DNA of 64,000 bases from assembly GCF_043290135.1 (NCBI RefSeq), contig NC_134700.1, forward strand, positions 79,171,000-79,234,999, written 5' to 3'. The position numbers and the translations under genes are program-made. Source of the DNA: Rhipicephalus microplus. Taxonomy: Eukaryota > Arthropoda > Arachnida > Ixodida > Ixodidae. Numbering within the stretch: position 1 is the first letter of the stretch; the number at the start of each line of letters is the position of its first letter. The notes below the pieces were generated by a model that made no database searches, was not told where the DNA came from, and worked only from the letters and a program-made list of their open reading frames with translations. Below, piece by piece: positions 22,391 through 34,726 of the stretch.

Positions 22391-25300
22391 AAGACTCACA
22401 GCAATAACTTAAAATTTTTACAGGCTAATCTAGACCATACACGTGATGCCACAAAACTATTGATAGAACACATGACGCAACAACTCTTCAATTTCGCCTT
22501 CGTGTGTGACCCGCACATCCGCGCAGGCACAGTTCAAGGCATACCACACACCATAACAAAGTTCCACGCACCAAACAATCCTCGCGTCATGCTTCTAGTG
22601 CACAACACTAATTTGGACTTCTTCCCTTTACACGTAACAGATTTGGTTGTTGCAGTAAAGTGTGAAAGCCTTGACTAAACATTAATACTGATTGCTGTGT
22701 ATGCACCCCCACAAAGACCTATTGACCCAGTTCTGGATGAGTTGCAATGTGTAGTTTCATTGATTACAGATTGTACTGTCATCAGAGCCGGAGATTTTCA
22801 TTCTAAGCATAGAATGTGGGGGCCAGCTATAGGGGATGTTCGAGGCTCTCAAGTAGTCCAATTCGTGACGGCGAATGACTTAGTCATATTGAACAACCCC
22901 AACTCCCCTCCAACTTTCACAACTCCGTATGCAGATTCATGGATTGATTTAACCATGGTTTCGCATGACCTCACTCGCGATGCTTACCATTGGAAGGTTC
23001 TCCAAACTCCTACCCTCTCGGACCACAACTACATTGAATTCTCGTTCTCGCAAGCACATACCAGCAGTGCTAAACGATTGACTAATCTAGGAAGAACGAA
23101 AATTCTTAACAAATTAAAGGACGATACTTGGTTCACAAAGATACTCGGCTGCAACATTGGGTCACCTGAAGCCCTAAACATGGTTATAGACAAGTTTTAT
23201 GCGATATACTCCGCTTTAAGCCAACGTTGCTCAAGACGCATAACATCGCGTAGTAATTTAGGTAATGGTTGGTGGACACCAGAATTGACTATTGAACGTA
23301 AGCGTGTTCGGGCTATGTGACGACGATACCAGCGAGCAGCTGACCCCGTTCTTCGAGACATGTATCGCAAATTGTACGTTGATGCATTTTCAACCTACAA
23401 GGACAAAATTAAGAAAGAAAAATCATCGTTTGATAAAGACATTTGTGACTTTCTCACTAAGAAATGTTTATATGGTGATGTTTTCAAAACCGCATTTCAA
23501 AAACACCACGAAGTAACTTTTCTTCCTCCTCTAGATTTACCTAACGGCACTCGCACAGCTTCTGTAATTGAGTCCGCCCGGCTACTACTCGATACATTGG
23601 TAGTAGTGAACAGCTGTTCTGAAGATAGCATGCACCACACTATCATGCGTAACATTGCGGCTAGTCCTTACCCGTGGCATGCTTTTGACCCTCCTTTTAC
23701 AATATCTGAGATAGAGTGCGCGATGAAACAGGGTAACTCACACTCTGCCCCTGGACACGACGGATTAACCTACTCGTTCATTAAAGGATTATTTGAATAC
23801 CATCCTCAATTTTTCTATTTTATCTTCAATACCGCCTTAAGAATCGGACACTTCCCACAGGCTTGGAAAAGAGGGAAAGTAATATTCATACCATAGCCAG
23901 GACGTCCGCTCGATTCGCCTAATGCATATAGACCAATAGTTATGAACTCTGTATTCAGTAAAGTATTAGAAAGACTCTTAAATGCTCGTCTGTATTATTT
24001 CCTGCACAAAAATAATCTTCTTCACAATAATCAATACGGTTTTACGCACAATAAAAGTGCTACTTTAGCACTATACACAATGCGAAGCAAATTGGCTGCA
24101 TACAAGGCAGCCAAACTTCCTACCATACTCATATCTCTTGATTTTGTAGGAGCATTCGATAGTGTTTGGCATCCTGCAGTCTTGAACTTTTTACGAAAGC
24201 ACAGGTGTCCCCAAAACTTGTACTTTCTACTTATATCCTTTTTATCAAACCGCACTGTAACTTTTTCAACCAACGTTGCAGAAGAGACAGTTCATACAAC
24301 AATTGGCAGCCCGCAAGGATCACCTATCAGTCCGCTACTGTGGAACATAGTAATATACAGCTTACTCAATCTTCCCGTGCCACCCGACGTACACATACAG
24401 GCGTACGCGGATGATACCATCATTGTTATCACAGATAAGTCAAGACTCCGATTACAAGCAAAGGCTGAGCATGTCCTGGCTTTGGTATCTGGTTGGGCAC
24501 GAGAACAAAAAGTTACCGTAAGCGCCGAGAAGTCGTTCTTCGTGTTCTTTAATAACGGACACATGGATACATCAAAACGCTGCCCATCTATCCGCATGGA
24601 TGGCATTTTTCTCAAACACAAGAAAGAAATTAAGATTCTAGGCGTATTATTTGACCCCTCTTTAAATTTTCATGCCCACATTGACTATATTAAAGGAAAG
24701 GCTGAAGCGTCCACGTCCCGGCTCCTCGCATTTGTTAAATCGCACCGTTCATTAAAAAGTACACTCATTAGACGACTCTACCGTCAAGTGATATTGCCCT
24801 CTCTCACGTATGCATCTCCGGTATGGTGGCCTATGTTCCCATCAAAATTCATTAGGGCGCGAGTTTTATCAGTTCAGCGAACCGTCCTAATTTCCTTAAC
24901 AGGTGCATTTTACACCACACGTACGTCATCCCTACAGATTCTCGCTAACTCGCCTCCGTTACCACTAGAGTTGGACAGACCATCTGCAGAATTTTCCTTA
25001 TTTATACTCCGGAACGTAACTTATTATGGTGTAAAAACATTCAAACCGGCTGACATACTATATCCATGCAGTCCGTGGGCTCATCACCCCAGTAAAAAAT
25101 GTAAATTTACTTTCACTAAACTCTCACCATCAGAAGAAGCGGTTATTTTCAAAACAAAAGCCATTCACGTATACACTGACGGCTCATACACGTCCTACGC
25201 GGCGGGTGCGGCATATATTGCTTTGACAAAGGATGGAAAAATTATAACTGTTAGAAATCTTCAGATCCGCAACGCTTCAAGCGCATACGACACGGAATTA

Positions 25301-26014
25301 ATAGCATTCCAAGAAGCCCTTCATTTCGTCTTTACAAACAACTTTAACACGCCAGCCCACATTTACACAGACTGTCTATCGCTTCTAATGAAGCTTTCAA
25401 GTCTCACTGATAACGATGAAAGAATTCGGAACATTAAGCTGCTTCTTAACCATATAATCTCGTGAGGCAAAATTATAAAAATGTTTCATGTACCTCGCCA
25501 TATGGGAATTTTGGGAAATGAGCTAGCTGACGCTGCAGCTGCATTAGGAGGGAAATCAGGCTTCGTGCGTTACGCCAAAATATCTATTCGGTCAGTACGA
25601 ACTCAGTTTCATAAAATCTTGAATTCATATTGGCACACCCATTGGCAGACTGAGGGACCTGAGACAACGCTATTTCATTGGATCACAAGTCCGTACAAAA
25701 TTCCTCAATGGTTCCCGCCTCCTAAAAACCTAACACACTTATTACCTGGTCACGGACACTTTCAGTATTATCTTCATCGATTCAATATAACTGCATCGGA
25801 CAGGTATATGTGCGGTGCACCTTGCTTGAGCGAACAACACTACTTTAATGAATGCCCAAACACACAACACATTGTGACCCATTTACGTGTGCCCAAAAGT
25901 GATACAACACTACCTGCGCATTATTATGGGCTATTGACCAATAGAAAATCTCGCGCGTATCTACTTCAGTTAGTGACTGTCATGCGCAACTCTGTTTCTA
26001 TGACATCCACATGA
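22391..26014 (+). pseudogene. E_B ORF2 (EN-RT-RNase H), several stops
   Basis: The start codon is lost (AAG where E_A has ATG). Stops: TAA at 22,676-22,678 in the endonuclease, TGA at 23,318-23,320 between EN and RT, TAG near 23,894 before the RT core (private to this copy), and TGA at 25,463-25,465 in RNase H (shared with E_A). The RT core 23,942-25,465 is otherwise open, with FVGAFDSVW, GSPQGSP and YADD. The RNase H end and Cys-His motif follow to 26,014. It cannot make a full protein. Confidence 0.92.
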
Positions 26015-26514
26015 CACGTATTAGCTACCAACACTTTATCAGGACGTCGCTTCATACTCCGAATCACCTCCATATCACAACTTTTGCGTGAGTGCTCTCG
26101 ATTACAGTCGCAGTTATGCCAACAAAGGTGGGGGAAAACCTCGGCGACTGATAACGATAGCATCACTGCTCCATTTTCCCTAAGTACTCGAACCATAGGA
26201 TTCGCAACGCTTGCGCAAGTACCTAATCCTGCCCCCCCCCTTTTTTTTTAAAGCTTCATACTATATCGAATGGCGCCTTGTCTAAGTTCGCAGCGGCAAA
26301 CAGGCTGCCCAAGGTTCCCTGCTGCATCGCTGGTTGGAACGACAGCCCGACGTGCCTGGCTACATGACTCCTGGTGAAGAAATGGGCTTCGACATCACAG
26401 AGGCCACTGCTACCATCCTCGTCAACGTTTAACCATCCTAGACCACTGGCTCGCATCCCACTTCGTTGTTTGTTTTTGGACTTTCTGCATTCAACGACAA
26501 TGCATTTATAATAA

Positions 26515-26560
26515 ACACACACACACACACACACGCACACGCACACACACACACACACAC
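26515..26560. repeat. Short CA tract between E_B and Z_B
   Basis: 46-bp CA/CG tract following the AATAAA that ends E_B. Confidence 0.9.
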
Positions 26561-26841
26561 GAACTCCAAAAACTCAAGTGGGGGAAATACACTGCTGCTG
26601 CATATCGACCTGCTCATTCCTGAGAAGCTAACTAGTTTATTTATTACAGTTTCATGCTGCACTCACTAGGTTTTACCCATGTTATTTTTTAACTAATTGG
26701 CTTTTTCAAATAAAAATAAAAATTTGGGAACTTTCCCCTCTTCATTTATGTTAGATTGGCTTGAGCCTGTTATACCTCCTGGTGGTACGGGCTACCCCCT
26801 TTTTCCTTTTAGTTATTTTTACATATAGGCGGCGGAAAAAG
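26561..26841 (+). repeat. Unit Z_B
   Basis: Near-identical to Z_A, as expected from the 7.3-kb duplication. Confidence 0.78.
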
Positions 26842-26945
26842 CACACACACACGCACACACACACACACGCGCGCTCATACGCGATGTATACACAGACACA
26901 CACACACGCATACACATACACGCGCGCACACGCACACGCACACAC

Positions 26946-26977
<32 letters not shown>

Positions 26978-27707
26978 GCGATGCACACACGCGCGCACAC
27001 GCACACACACACAGACACACACGCACACACACACGCACAAGCAAACACACGCGCACGCACACACACACACGCGCGCGCACACGCACACGCTCACATACAC
27101 ACAAGCACACACACACATGCACACGCACGCACACACACACAGATCCAGATGCACACACATGCGCGCAAACACGCGATGCACACACGCACACACACACGTG
27201 CGCGCACACGCACACGTACATGCACACGCACACACGCAGACACACTTACACACACACACATACGCACACACACACACGCACACACGCGATGCACACACGC
27301 GCGCACACGCACACGAACACGCGCGCACACACGCACACGCACACACGAACACTTACACACACGCACACACACGCGCACACACACACGAACACACACGCAC
27401 ACCCACACGCACACAAACACACACACGCGCGCGCGCACGCGCACACGCACACACACACACACAGACACACAGACGCGCACACACACGCGCTAAAACACAC
27501 ACGCGCACACACACGCGCTAAAACACACACGCACACACGCACGCACACGCACACACATGAACACGCACAACGCACACGCGCTAACACACACACAGGCACA
27601 CGCACACGCACACGCACACACACACATAAACGCGCACACACACACACACACGCGCGCGCGCACACCTAGACACATACACACGCACACACACACGCGCACC
27701 ACACACA
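26842..27707. repeat. CA microsatellite array 6 (duplicate of array 5)
   Basis: Same pattern of rare variants as 19,538-20,407 with a net difference of a few bases in CA number. Confidence 0.95.
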
Positions 27708-27947
27708 CGACGACGACGAAGAAAGAGAAGAGGCTTGACGCACACAGGCTCCACTCTTTTGCTGCAAAAGGTCAGCTATTCTGTCTTCCGGCTCTCTGAA
27801 TTTATTCTGGGGTTGCTTTCGAACACCTTGGGATTCCGTTCGACACCGACTCGAGGCTCTCTCAGTGGCCATTCTGTCGCAAATACCAGTCGTACTATAG
27901 GCCACCGGCTGCCGGTTCCAACATGGCTGGCTCATACCCGCTCGGGT

Positions 27948-29308
27948 ATGTCTGAGCCAGAGGCCGTTTCTGTACAGCCTCCGATGGCAGGCAGTCACCC
28001 TGGTCCGGGGGATTCGCCTCGATCGAATGGTTCGACATTTTCGCCGGACGGGGACAGGGCGCCGCTCGATGTAGATTTGCAGAATGCGCCAGTTACTTCC
28101 ATTCCCGCAATCCCCGACGTTCCCGACATCCAGTTGCCCGCTGCAGCGGGTGGTCAAATGACGCAAGCTTCTTTTCATCGCGTGATCGGACATCGGAAAC
28201 AGATCCACGATATTTTATTCGATGCCTCATGTAAGGTACCTGACACCCATAGGTCCCAGATCATTGGTTTGCTCCGACAAATTGTACAGGAGTGTGCTGA
28301 TATCCGAGCAATTGTAGAAAACCAGGCTGGGCGAATGGACGAACTTCGTCACCAGTTGAACTTGTCGAAACATGCGGCTTCTCTCGGTGCGCCACTCTCG
28401 GCTCCTCGGCCTGTCAAAACGGCCGTGACTTATGCGGCGGCAGCCGCGCGGAGCACGGCGCGTCCTACCGCGGTCCCGCCCGTTATGCCTGAGACTTGTT
28501 CTCGCCCTGTACTGCCATCGCACTGGTCTGAAATCGCTGACCAACACACAACGCACGCCACCAGGCGAGAGCATGAACATATTATGTTTCTAACCCCACT
28601 CATTCCGTCTACCAATCCTGCCAATGAGGTCACGAAGATTAATAAGTCAAACATTGACCCTATTAAAGAAAACATTGGCGAACTGACTATCGAAAGACAC
28701 GTCATGGATTAAAAATATTAACAAACGACCATAACGCTATTACTAGGTTAAAAAATGTACTTGAAAAGAACGCAATCACAAGCATGCCATTGTCAGTCCG
28801 ATTGCCCCAAAAGCGAAAACCTCGCGTCAAACTCACTGGTGTAGACTCCGATATTCCAGCCGCCAACATCATCTCACAGCTAAACATGCGCAATCCGAAC
28901 CTACATTTAGACCCAACCACATGCCGAGTGGCAGTATCGTACAAGGAGCGATCGGGCAACTTCACTCATGTGCTCGAAGTGGATCCTTCCACCTGTCGCT
29001 CACTGCTTGCTCAGGAACGAGTTCTTCTCGGTTGGACAGCATGTAGCGTGAGTGAGGACTTTCATGTGCCATTGTGCACATATTGTGCAACGTACGGCCA
29101 TACAAGAAAGTCCTGTCCTGTCGCCAACGAACCTGACAAAGTGGTGTGTACGAAGTGCACGGGTACACATCTTGGCGAAGCATGCACTCTTAGGATGAAC
29201 GATCCAGGAATTGTTTGCAACGAATGCCAAAAGGTCGCAAGACCTAGTTCTCATCCAACTGGACACGAAATGTGTGTCCTATATTACGAGAACGTGTCGC
29301 CCGCATGA
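27948..29308 (+). pseudogene. E_C ORF1 (Gag-like), frameshifted
   Basis: Same start, same one-base deletion (near 28,691) and same two-base insertion near the end as E_B. The zinc motifs lie in the second frame segment (28,784-29,308). Confidence 0.88.
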
Positions 29309-32300
29309 GGGCCAGAACAGACTATGGATAATCCAGGAGGCGCGTACATCAAAGAAGGACGCAGCGGCCTCTATAACGTGCAGTGTTATTTACGGTTTCT
29401 TGCATTAGTGCCCGCATCCTTTTCGACTCATTTTTATGGGCCACATGGAGGTCGCTGCTTTTGCCGCTATTCTTCTATTTATGGCATATTCATACCCGAA
29501 ATTACACCATATGACACACACTTACAAGTAACTACACATTCCACAAAATTATACGATATTTCTTTCCTCAAGATATTTGCTGGTTGCGCGGGTCACACTG
29601 CATTACATGAAAAAAGGCTTCTTACAGCTTTTCGCATTTTTGTTTTAGGAAAGGCATTGCGCTTGTTATTTAAAATTGATCAGAACTATCAAGACTCACA
29701 GCAATAACTTAAAATTTTTACAGGCTAATCTAGACCATACACGTGATGCCACAAAACTATTGATAGAACACATGACGCAACAACTCTTCAATTTCGCCTT
29801 CGTGTGTGACCCGCACATCCGCGCAGGCACAGTTCAAGGCATACCACACACCATAACAAAGTTCCACGCACCAAACAATCCTCGCGTCATGCTTCTAGTG
29901 CACAACACTAATTTGGACTTCTTCCCTTTACACGTAACAGATTTGGTTGTTGCAGTAAAGTGTGAAAGCCTTGACTAAACATTAATACTGATTGCTGTGT
30001 ATGCACCCCCACAAAGACCTATTGACCCAGTTCTGGATGAGTTGCAATGTGTAGTTTCATTGATTACAGATTGTACTGTCATCAGAGCCGGATATTTTCA
30101 TTCTAAGCATAGAATGTGGGGGCCAGCTATAGGGGATGTTCGAGGCTCTCAAGTAGTCCAATTCGTGACGGCGAATGACTTAGTCATATTGAACAACCCC
30201 AACTCCCCTCCAACTTTCACAACTCCGTATGCAGATTCATGGATTGATTTAACCATGGTTTCGCATGACCTCACTCGCGATGCTTACCATTGGAAGGTTC
30301 TCCAAACTCCTACCCTCTCGGACCACAACTACATTGAATTCTCGTTCTCGCAAGCACATACCAGCAGTGCTAAACGATTAACTAATCTAGGAAGAGCGAA
30401 AATTCTTAACAAATTAAAGGACGATACTTGGTTCACAAAGATACTCGGCTGCAACATTGGGTCACTTGAAGCCCTAAACATGGTTATAGACAAGTTTTAT
30501 GCGATATACTCCGCTTTAGGCCAACGTTACTCAAGACGCATAACATCGCGTAGTAATTTAGGTAATGGTTGGTGGACACCAGAATTGACTATTGAACGTA
30601 AGCGTGTTCGGGCTATGTGACGACGATACCAGCGAGCAGCTGACCCCGTTCTTCGAGACATGTATCGCAAATTGTACGTTGATGCATTTTCAACCTACAA
30701 GGACAAAATTAAGAAAGAAAAATCATCGTTTGATAAAGACATTTGTGACTTTCTCACTAAGAAATGTTTATATGGTGATGTTTTCAAAACCGCATTTCAA
30801 AAACACCACGAAGTAACTTTTCTTCCTCCTCTAGATTTACCTAACGGCACTCGCACAGCTTCTGTAATTGAGTCCGCCCGGCTACTACTCGATACATTGG
30901 TAGTAGTGAACAGCTGTTCTGAAGATAGCATGCACCACACTATCATGCGTAACATTGCGGCTAGTCCTTACCCGTGGCATGCTTTTGACCCTCCTTTTAC
31001 AATATCTGAGATAGAGTGCGCGATGAAACAGGGTAACTCACACTCTGCCCCTGGACACGACGGATTAACCTACTCGTTCATTAAAGGATTATTTGAATAC
31101 CATCCTCAATTTTTCTATTTTATCTTCAATACCGCCTTAAGAATCGGACACTTCCCACAGGCTTGGAAAAGAGGGAAAGTAATATTCATACCAAAGCCAG
31201 GACGTCCGCTCGATTCGCCTAATGCATATAGACCAATAGTTATGAACTCTGTATTCAGTAAAGTATTAGAAAGACTCTTAAATGCTCGTCTGTATTATTT
31301 CCTGCACAAAAATAATCTTCTTCACAATAATCAATACGGTTTTACGCACAATAAAAGTGCTACTTTAGCACTATACACACTGCGAAGCAAATTGGCTGCA
31401 TACAAGGCAGCCAAACTTCCTACCATACTCATATCTCTTGATTTTGTAGGAGCATTCGATAGTGTTTGGCATCCTGCAGTCTTGAACTTTTTACGAAAGC
31501 ACAGGTGTCCCCAAAACTTGTACTTTCTACTTATATCCTTTTTATCAAACCGCACTGTAACTTTTTCAACCAACGTTGCAGAAGAGACAGTTCATACAAC
31601 AATTGGCAGCCCGCAAGGATCCCCTATCAGTCCGCTACTGTGGAACATAGTAATATACAGCTTACTCAATCTTCCCGTGCCACCCGACGTACACATACAG
31701 GCGTACGCGGATGATACCATCATTGTTATCACAGATAAGTCAAGACTCCGATTACAAGCAAAGGCTGAGCATGTCCTGGCTTTGGTATCTGGTTGGGCAC
31801 GAGAACAAAAAGTTACCGTAAGCGCCGAGAAGTCGTTCTTCGTGTTCTTTAATAACGGACACATGGGTACATCAAAACGCTGCCCATCTATCCGCATGGA
31901 TGGCATTTTTCTCAAACACAAGAAAGAAATCAAGATTCTAGGCGTATTATTTGACCCCTCTTTAAATTTTCAAGCCCACATTGACTATAATAAAGTAAAG
32001 GCTGAAGTGTCCACGTCCCGGCTCCTCGCATTTGTTAAATTGCACCGTTCATTAAAAAGTACACTCATTAGACGACTCTACCGTCAAGTGATATATCTCT
32101 CTCTCACGTATACATCTCCGGTATGGTGGCCTATGTTCCCATCAAAGTTCATTAGGGCGCGAGTTTTATCAGTTCAGCGAACCATCTTAATTTCCTTAAC
32201 AGGTGCATTTTACATCACACGTACGTCATCCCTACAGATTCTCGCTAACGCGCCTCCGTTACCACTAGAGCAGGACAGACAATCTGCAGAATTTTCCTTA

Positions 32301-32429
32301 TTCATACTCTGGAACGTAACTTATTATGGTGTAAAAACATTCAAACCGGCTGACATACTATATCCATGCAGTCCGTGGGCTCATCACCCCAGTAAAAAAT
32401 ATAAATTTACTTTCACTAAACTCTCACCA

Positions 32430-32668
32430 GGCCCCGCCGCGGTGGTCTAGTGGCTAAGGTACTCGGCTGCTGACCCGCAGGGCGCGGGTTCGAATCCCGG
32501 CTGCGGCGGCTGCATTTCCGATGGAGGCGGAAATGTTGTAGGCCCGTGTGCTCAGATTTGGGTGCACGTTAAAGAACCCCAGGTGGTCTAAATTTCCGGA
32601 GCCCTCCACTACGGCGTCTCTCATAATCATATCGTGGTTTTGGGACGTTAAACCCCACATGTCATGTC
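32430..32668 (+). mobile_element. Ruka-like tRNA-derived SINE 1
   Basis: 239 bp flanked by the 12-bp target duplication aaactctcacca (32,418-32,429 and 32,669-32,680). The tRNA-like head has box A TGGTCTAGTGGCTAAGG at 32,442-32,458 and a perfect box B GGTTCGAATCC at 32,487-32,497. The body (ggctgcatttccgatgg..., gggacgttaaacccc) matches the second SINE. Ruka is a tRNA-related SINE family known in ixodid ticks. Family name from recognition. Confidence 0.92.
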
Positions 32669-32891
32669 AAACTCTCACCATCACAAGAAGCGGTTATTTT
32701 CAAAACAAAAGCCATTTAGGTATACACTGACGGCTAATACACGTCCTACGCGGCGGGTGCGGCATATATTGCTTTGACAAAGGATGGAAAAATCATAACT
32801 GTTAGAAAATTTCAGATCCGCAACGCTTCAAATGCATACGACACGGAATTATTAGCATTCCAAGAAGCCCTTCATTTCGTTTTTACAAACA

Positions 32892-33128
32892 GCCCTGCCG
32901 CGGTGGTCTAGTGGCTAAGGCAGTCGGCTGCTGACCCGCAGGTCGCGGGTTCGGTTCCCGGCTGCGGCGGCTGCATTTCCGATGTAGGCGGAAATGTTGT
33001 AGGCCCGTGTACTCAGATTTGGGTGCACGTTAAAGAACCCCAGGTGGTCAAAATTTCCGGAGCACTCCACTACGGCGTCTCTCATAATCAAATGGTGGTT
33101 TTGGGACGTTAAACCCCACAAAATCGAA
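32892..33128 (+). mobile_element. Ruka-like tRNA-derived SINE 2
   Basis: 237 bp with a 15-bp target duplication tcgtttttacaaaca (32,877-32,891 and 33,129-33,143). Box A at 32,904-32,920; box B ggttcggttcc at 32,948-32,958 with one change from consensus. Same orientation as SINE 1, 224 bp further on in the same retroelement. Confidence 0.92.
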
Positions 33129-34320
33129 TCGTTTTTACAAACAACTTTAACACGCCAGCCCACATTTACACAGACTGTCTATTGCTTCTAATGAAGCTTT
33201 CAAGTCTCACTGATAACGATGAAAGAATTCGAAACATTAAGCTGCTTCTTAACCATATAATCTCGTCAGGCAAAATTATAAAATTGTTTCATGTACCTGG
33301 CCATATGGGAATTTTGGGAAATGAGCTAGCTGACGCTGCATCTGTATTAGGAGGGAAATCAGGCTTCGTGCGTTACGCCAAAATATCTATTCGGTCAATA
33401 CGAACTCAGTTTCATAAAATCTTGAATTCATATTGGCACACCCATTGGCAGACTGAGGGACCTGAGACAACGCTATTTCATTGGATCACAAATCCGTACA
33501 AAATTCCTCAATGGTTCCCGCCTCCTAAAAACCTAACACACTTATTATCTGGTCACGGACACTTTCAGTATTATCTTCATCGATTCAATATAACTGCATC
33601 GGACAGGTGTATGTGTGGTGCACCTTGCTTGAGCGAACAACACTACTTTAATGAATGCCCAAATACGCAACACATTGTGACCCATTTACGTGTGCCCAAA
33701 AGTGATACAACACTACCTGCGCATTATTATGGGCTATTAACCAATAAAAAATCTCGCGCGTATCTAATTCAGTTAGTGACTGTCATGCGCAGCTCTCTTT
33801 CTATGACAACCACATGACACGTATTAGCTACTAACACTTTATCAGGACGTCGCTTCATACTCCGAATCACCTCCCTATCACAACTTTTGCGTGAATGCTC
33901 TCGATTACAGTCGCAGTTATGCCAACAAAGGTGGAGGAAAACCTCGGCGACTGATAACGATAGTATCACTGCTCCATTTTCCCTAGTACTCGAACCATAG
34001 CATTCGCAACGCTTGCGCAAGTACCTAATCCTGCCCCCCCCCTTTTTTTTTTTAAAGCTTGTTACTATTGCGACTGACGTCTTGTCTAAGTTCGCAGCGG
34101 CAAACAGGCTGCCCAAGGTTCCCTGCTGCATCGCTGGTTGGAACGACAGCCCGACGTGCCTGGCTACATGACTCCTGGTGAAGAAATGGGCTTCGACATC
34201 ACAGCGGCCACTGCTACCATCCTCGTTAACGTTTACTCATCCTCAAGACCACTGCCTCGCATCCCACTTCGTTGTTTGTTTTTGGACTTTCTGCATTCAA
34301 CGACAATGCATTTAAAATAA

Positions 34321-34321
<1 letters not shown>

Positions 34322-34353
<32 letters not shown>

Positions 34354-34443
34354 CACAAACACACACACACGCACACACACACAAACACACACAAACACAC
34401 ACACACACGAAACACACACACACGCACACACACACACACACAC
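34322..34443. repeat. CA tract between E_C and Z_C
   Basis: About 122 bp of CA with several acaaac interruptions; longest of the E-Z tracts. Confidence 0.9.
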
Positions 34444-34726
34444 GAACTCCAAAAACTCAAGTGGGGGAAATACACTGCTGCTGCATATCAACCTGCTCAT
34501 TCATGAGAAGCTAACTAGTTTATTTATTACAGTTTCATGCTGCACTGACTAGGTTTTACCCAAGTTATTCTTTTTTAACTGATTGGCTTTTTCAAATAAA
34601 AATAAAATTTGGGAAGTTTCCTCTCTTCATTTATGTTAGATTGGCTTGAGCCCGTTATACCTCCTGGTGGTACGGGCTACCCCCGGTTTACTTTTAGTTA
34701 TTTTTACATATAGGGGGCGGAAAAAG
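34444..34726 (+). repeat. Unit Z_C
   Basis: Same unit as Z_A with scattered substitutions (gggggcgg near the end, ccggtttac). Confidence 0.78.

Larger units (their letters stand above)
20408..26514 (+). mobile_element. E_B: chimeric R1-like non-LTR retrotransposon copy
   Basis: Full-length by structure and not interrupted by large insertions. From its start to about 24,316 its variants match E_C, including shared frameshifts and stops. From about 24,566 to its end they match E_A, including the ORF2 TGA. The unit with its array repeats at an offset of 7,300 bp. It shows the empty site for the gypsy insertion in E_A. Confidence 0.92.
29691..33817 (+). pseudogene. E_C ORF2 (EN-RT-RNase H), stops plus two SINEs
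   Basis: Start codon lost as in E_B. TAA at 29,976-29,978 and TGA at 30,618-30,620 are shared with E_B. The RT is open from 30,660 to the first SINE at 32,430, with YADD intact. The E_B-type TAG near 23,894 is AAG here. RNase H is split into three pieces by the SINEs. A TAA replaces the serine of YTDGS (ctgacggctaatac). The last piece (33,144-33,817) keeps VPGHMG, NELADAA and the CGAPCLSEQHYFNEC motif. Confidence 0.92.
27708..34321 (+). mobile_element. E_C: R1-like non-LTR retrotransposon with two SINE insertions
   Basis: Its 5' half is near-identical to E_B at a 7,300-bp offset. Its 3' part (from about 31,860) is distinct from E_A and E_B and shares variants with E_D (catgggtaca, VPGH, TCA instead of TGA). 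The RNase H region is interrupted by two SINEs. It ends taaaataaa against CA repeat. Confidence 0.92.

Noticed and set aside
32430..33128. Functional tRNA genes
   Set aside because: Only the tRNA-like head with A and B boxes is present. Acceptor pairing is absent, and the heads are fused to a SINE body with target duplications.
19447..34060. 7.3-kb duplication as a pure assembly artefact
   Set aside because: The two periods differ by several substitutions in the 5' parts and by many in the 3' parts, and E_C carries two SINEs absent from E_B. Long-read confirmation would still be useful.
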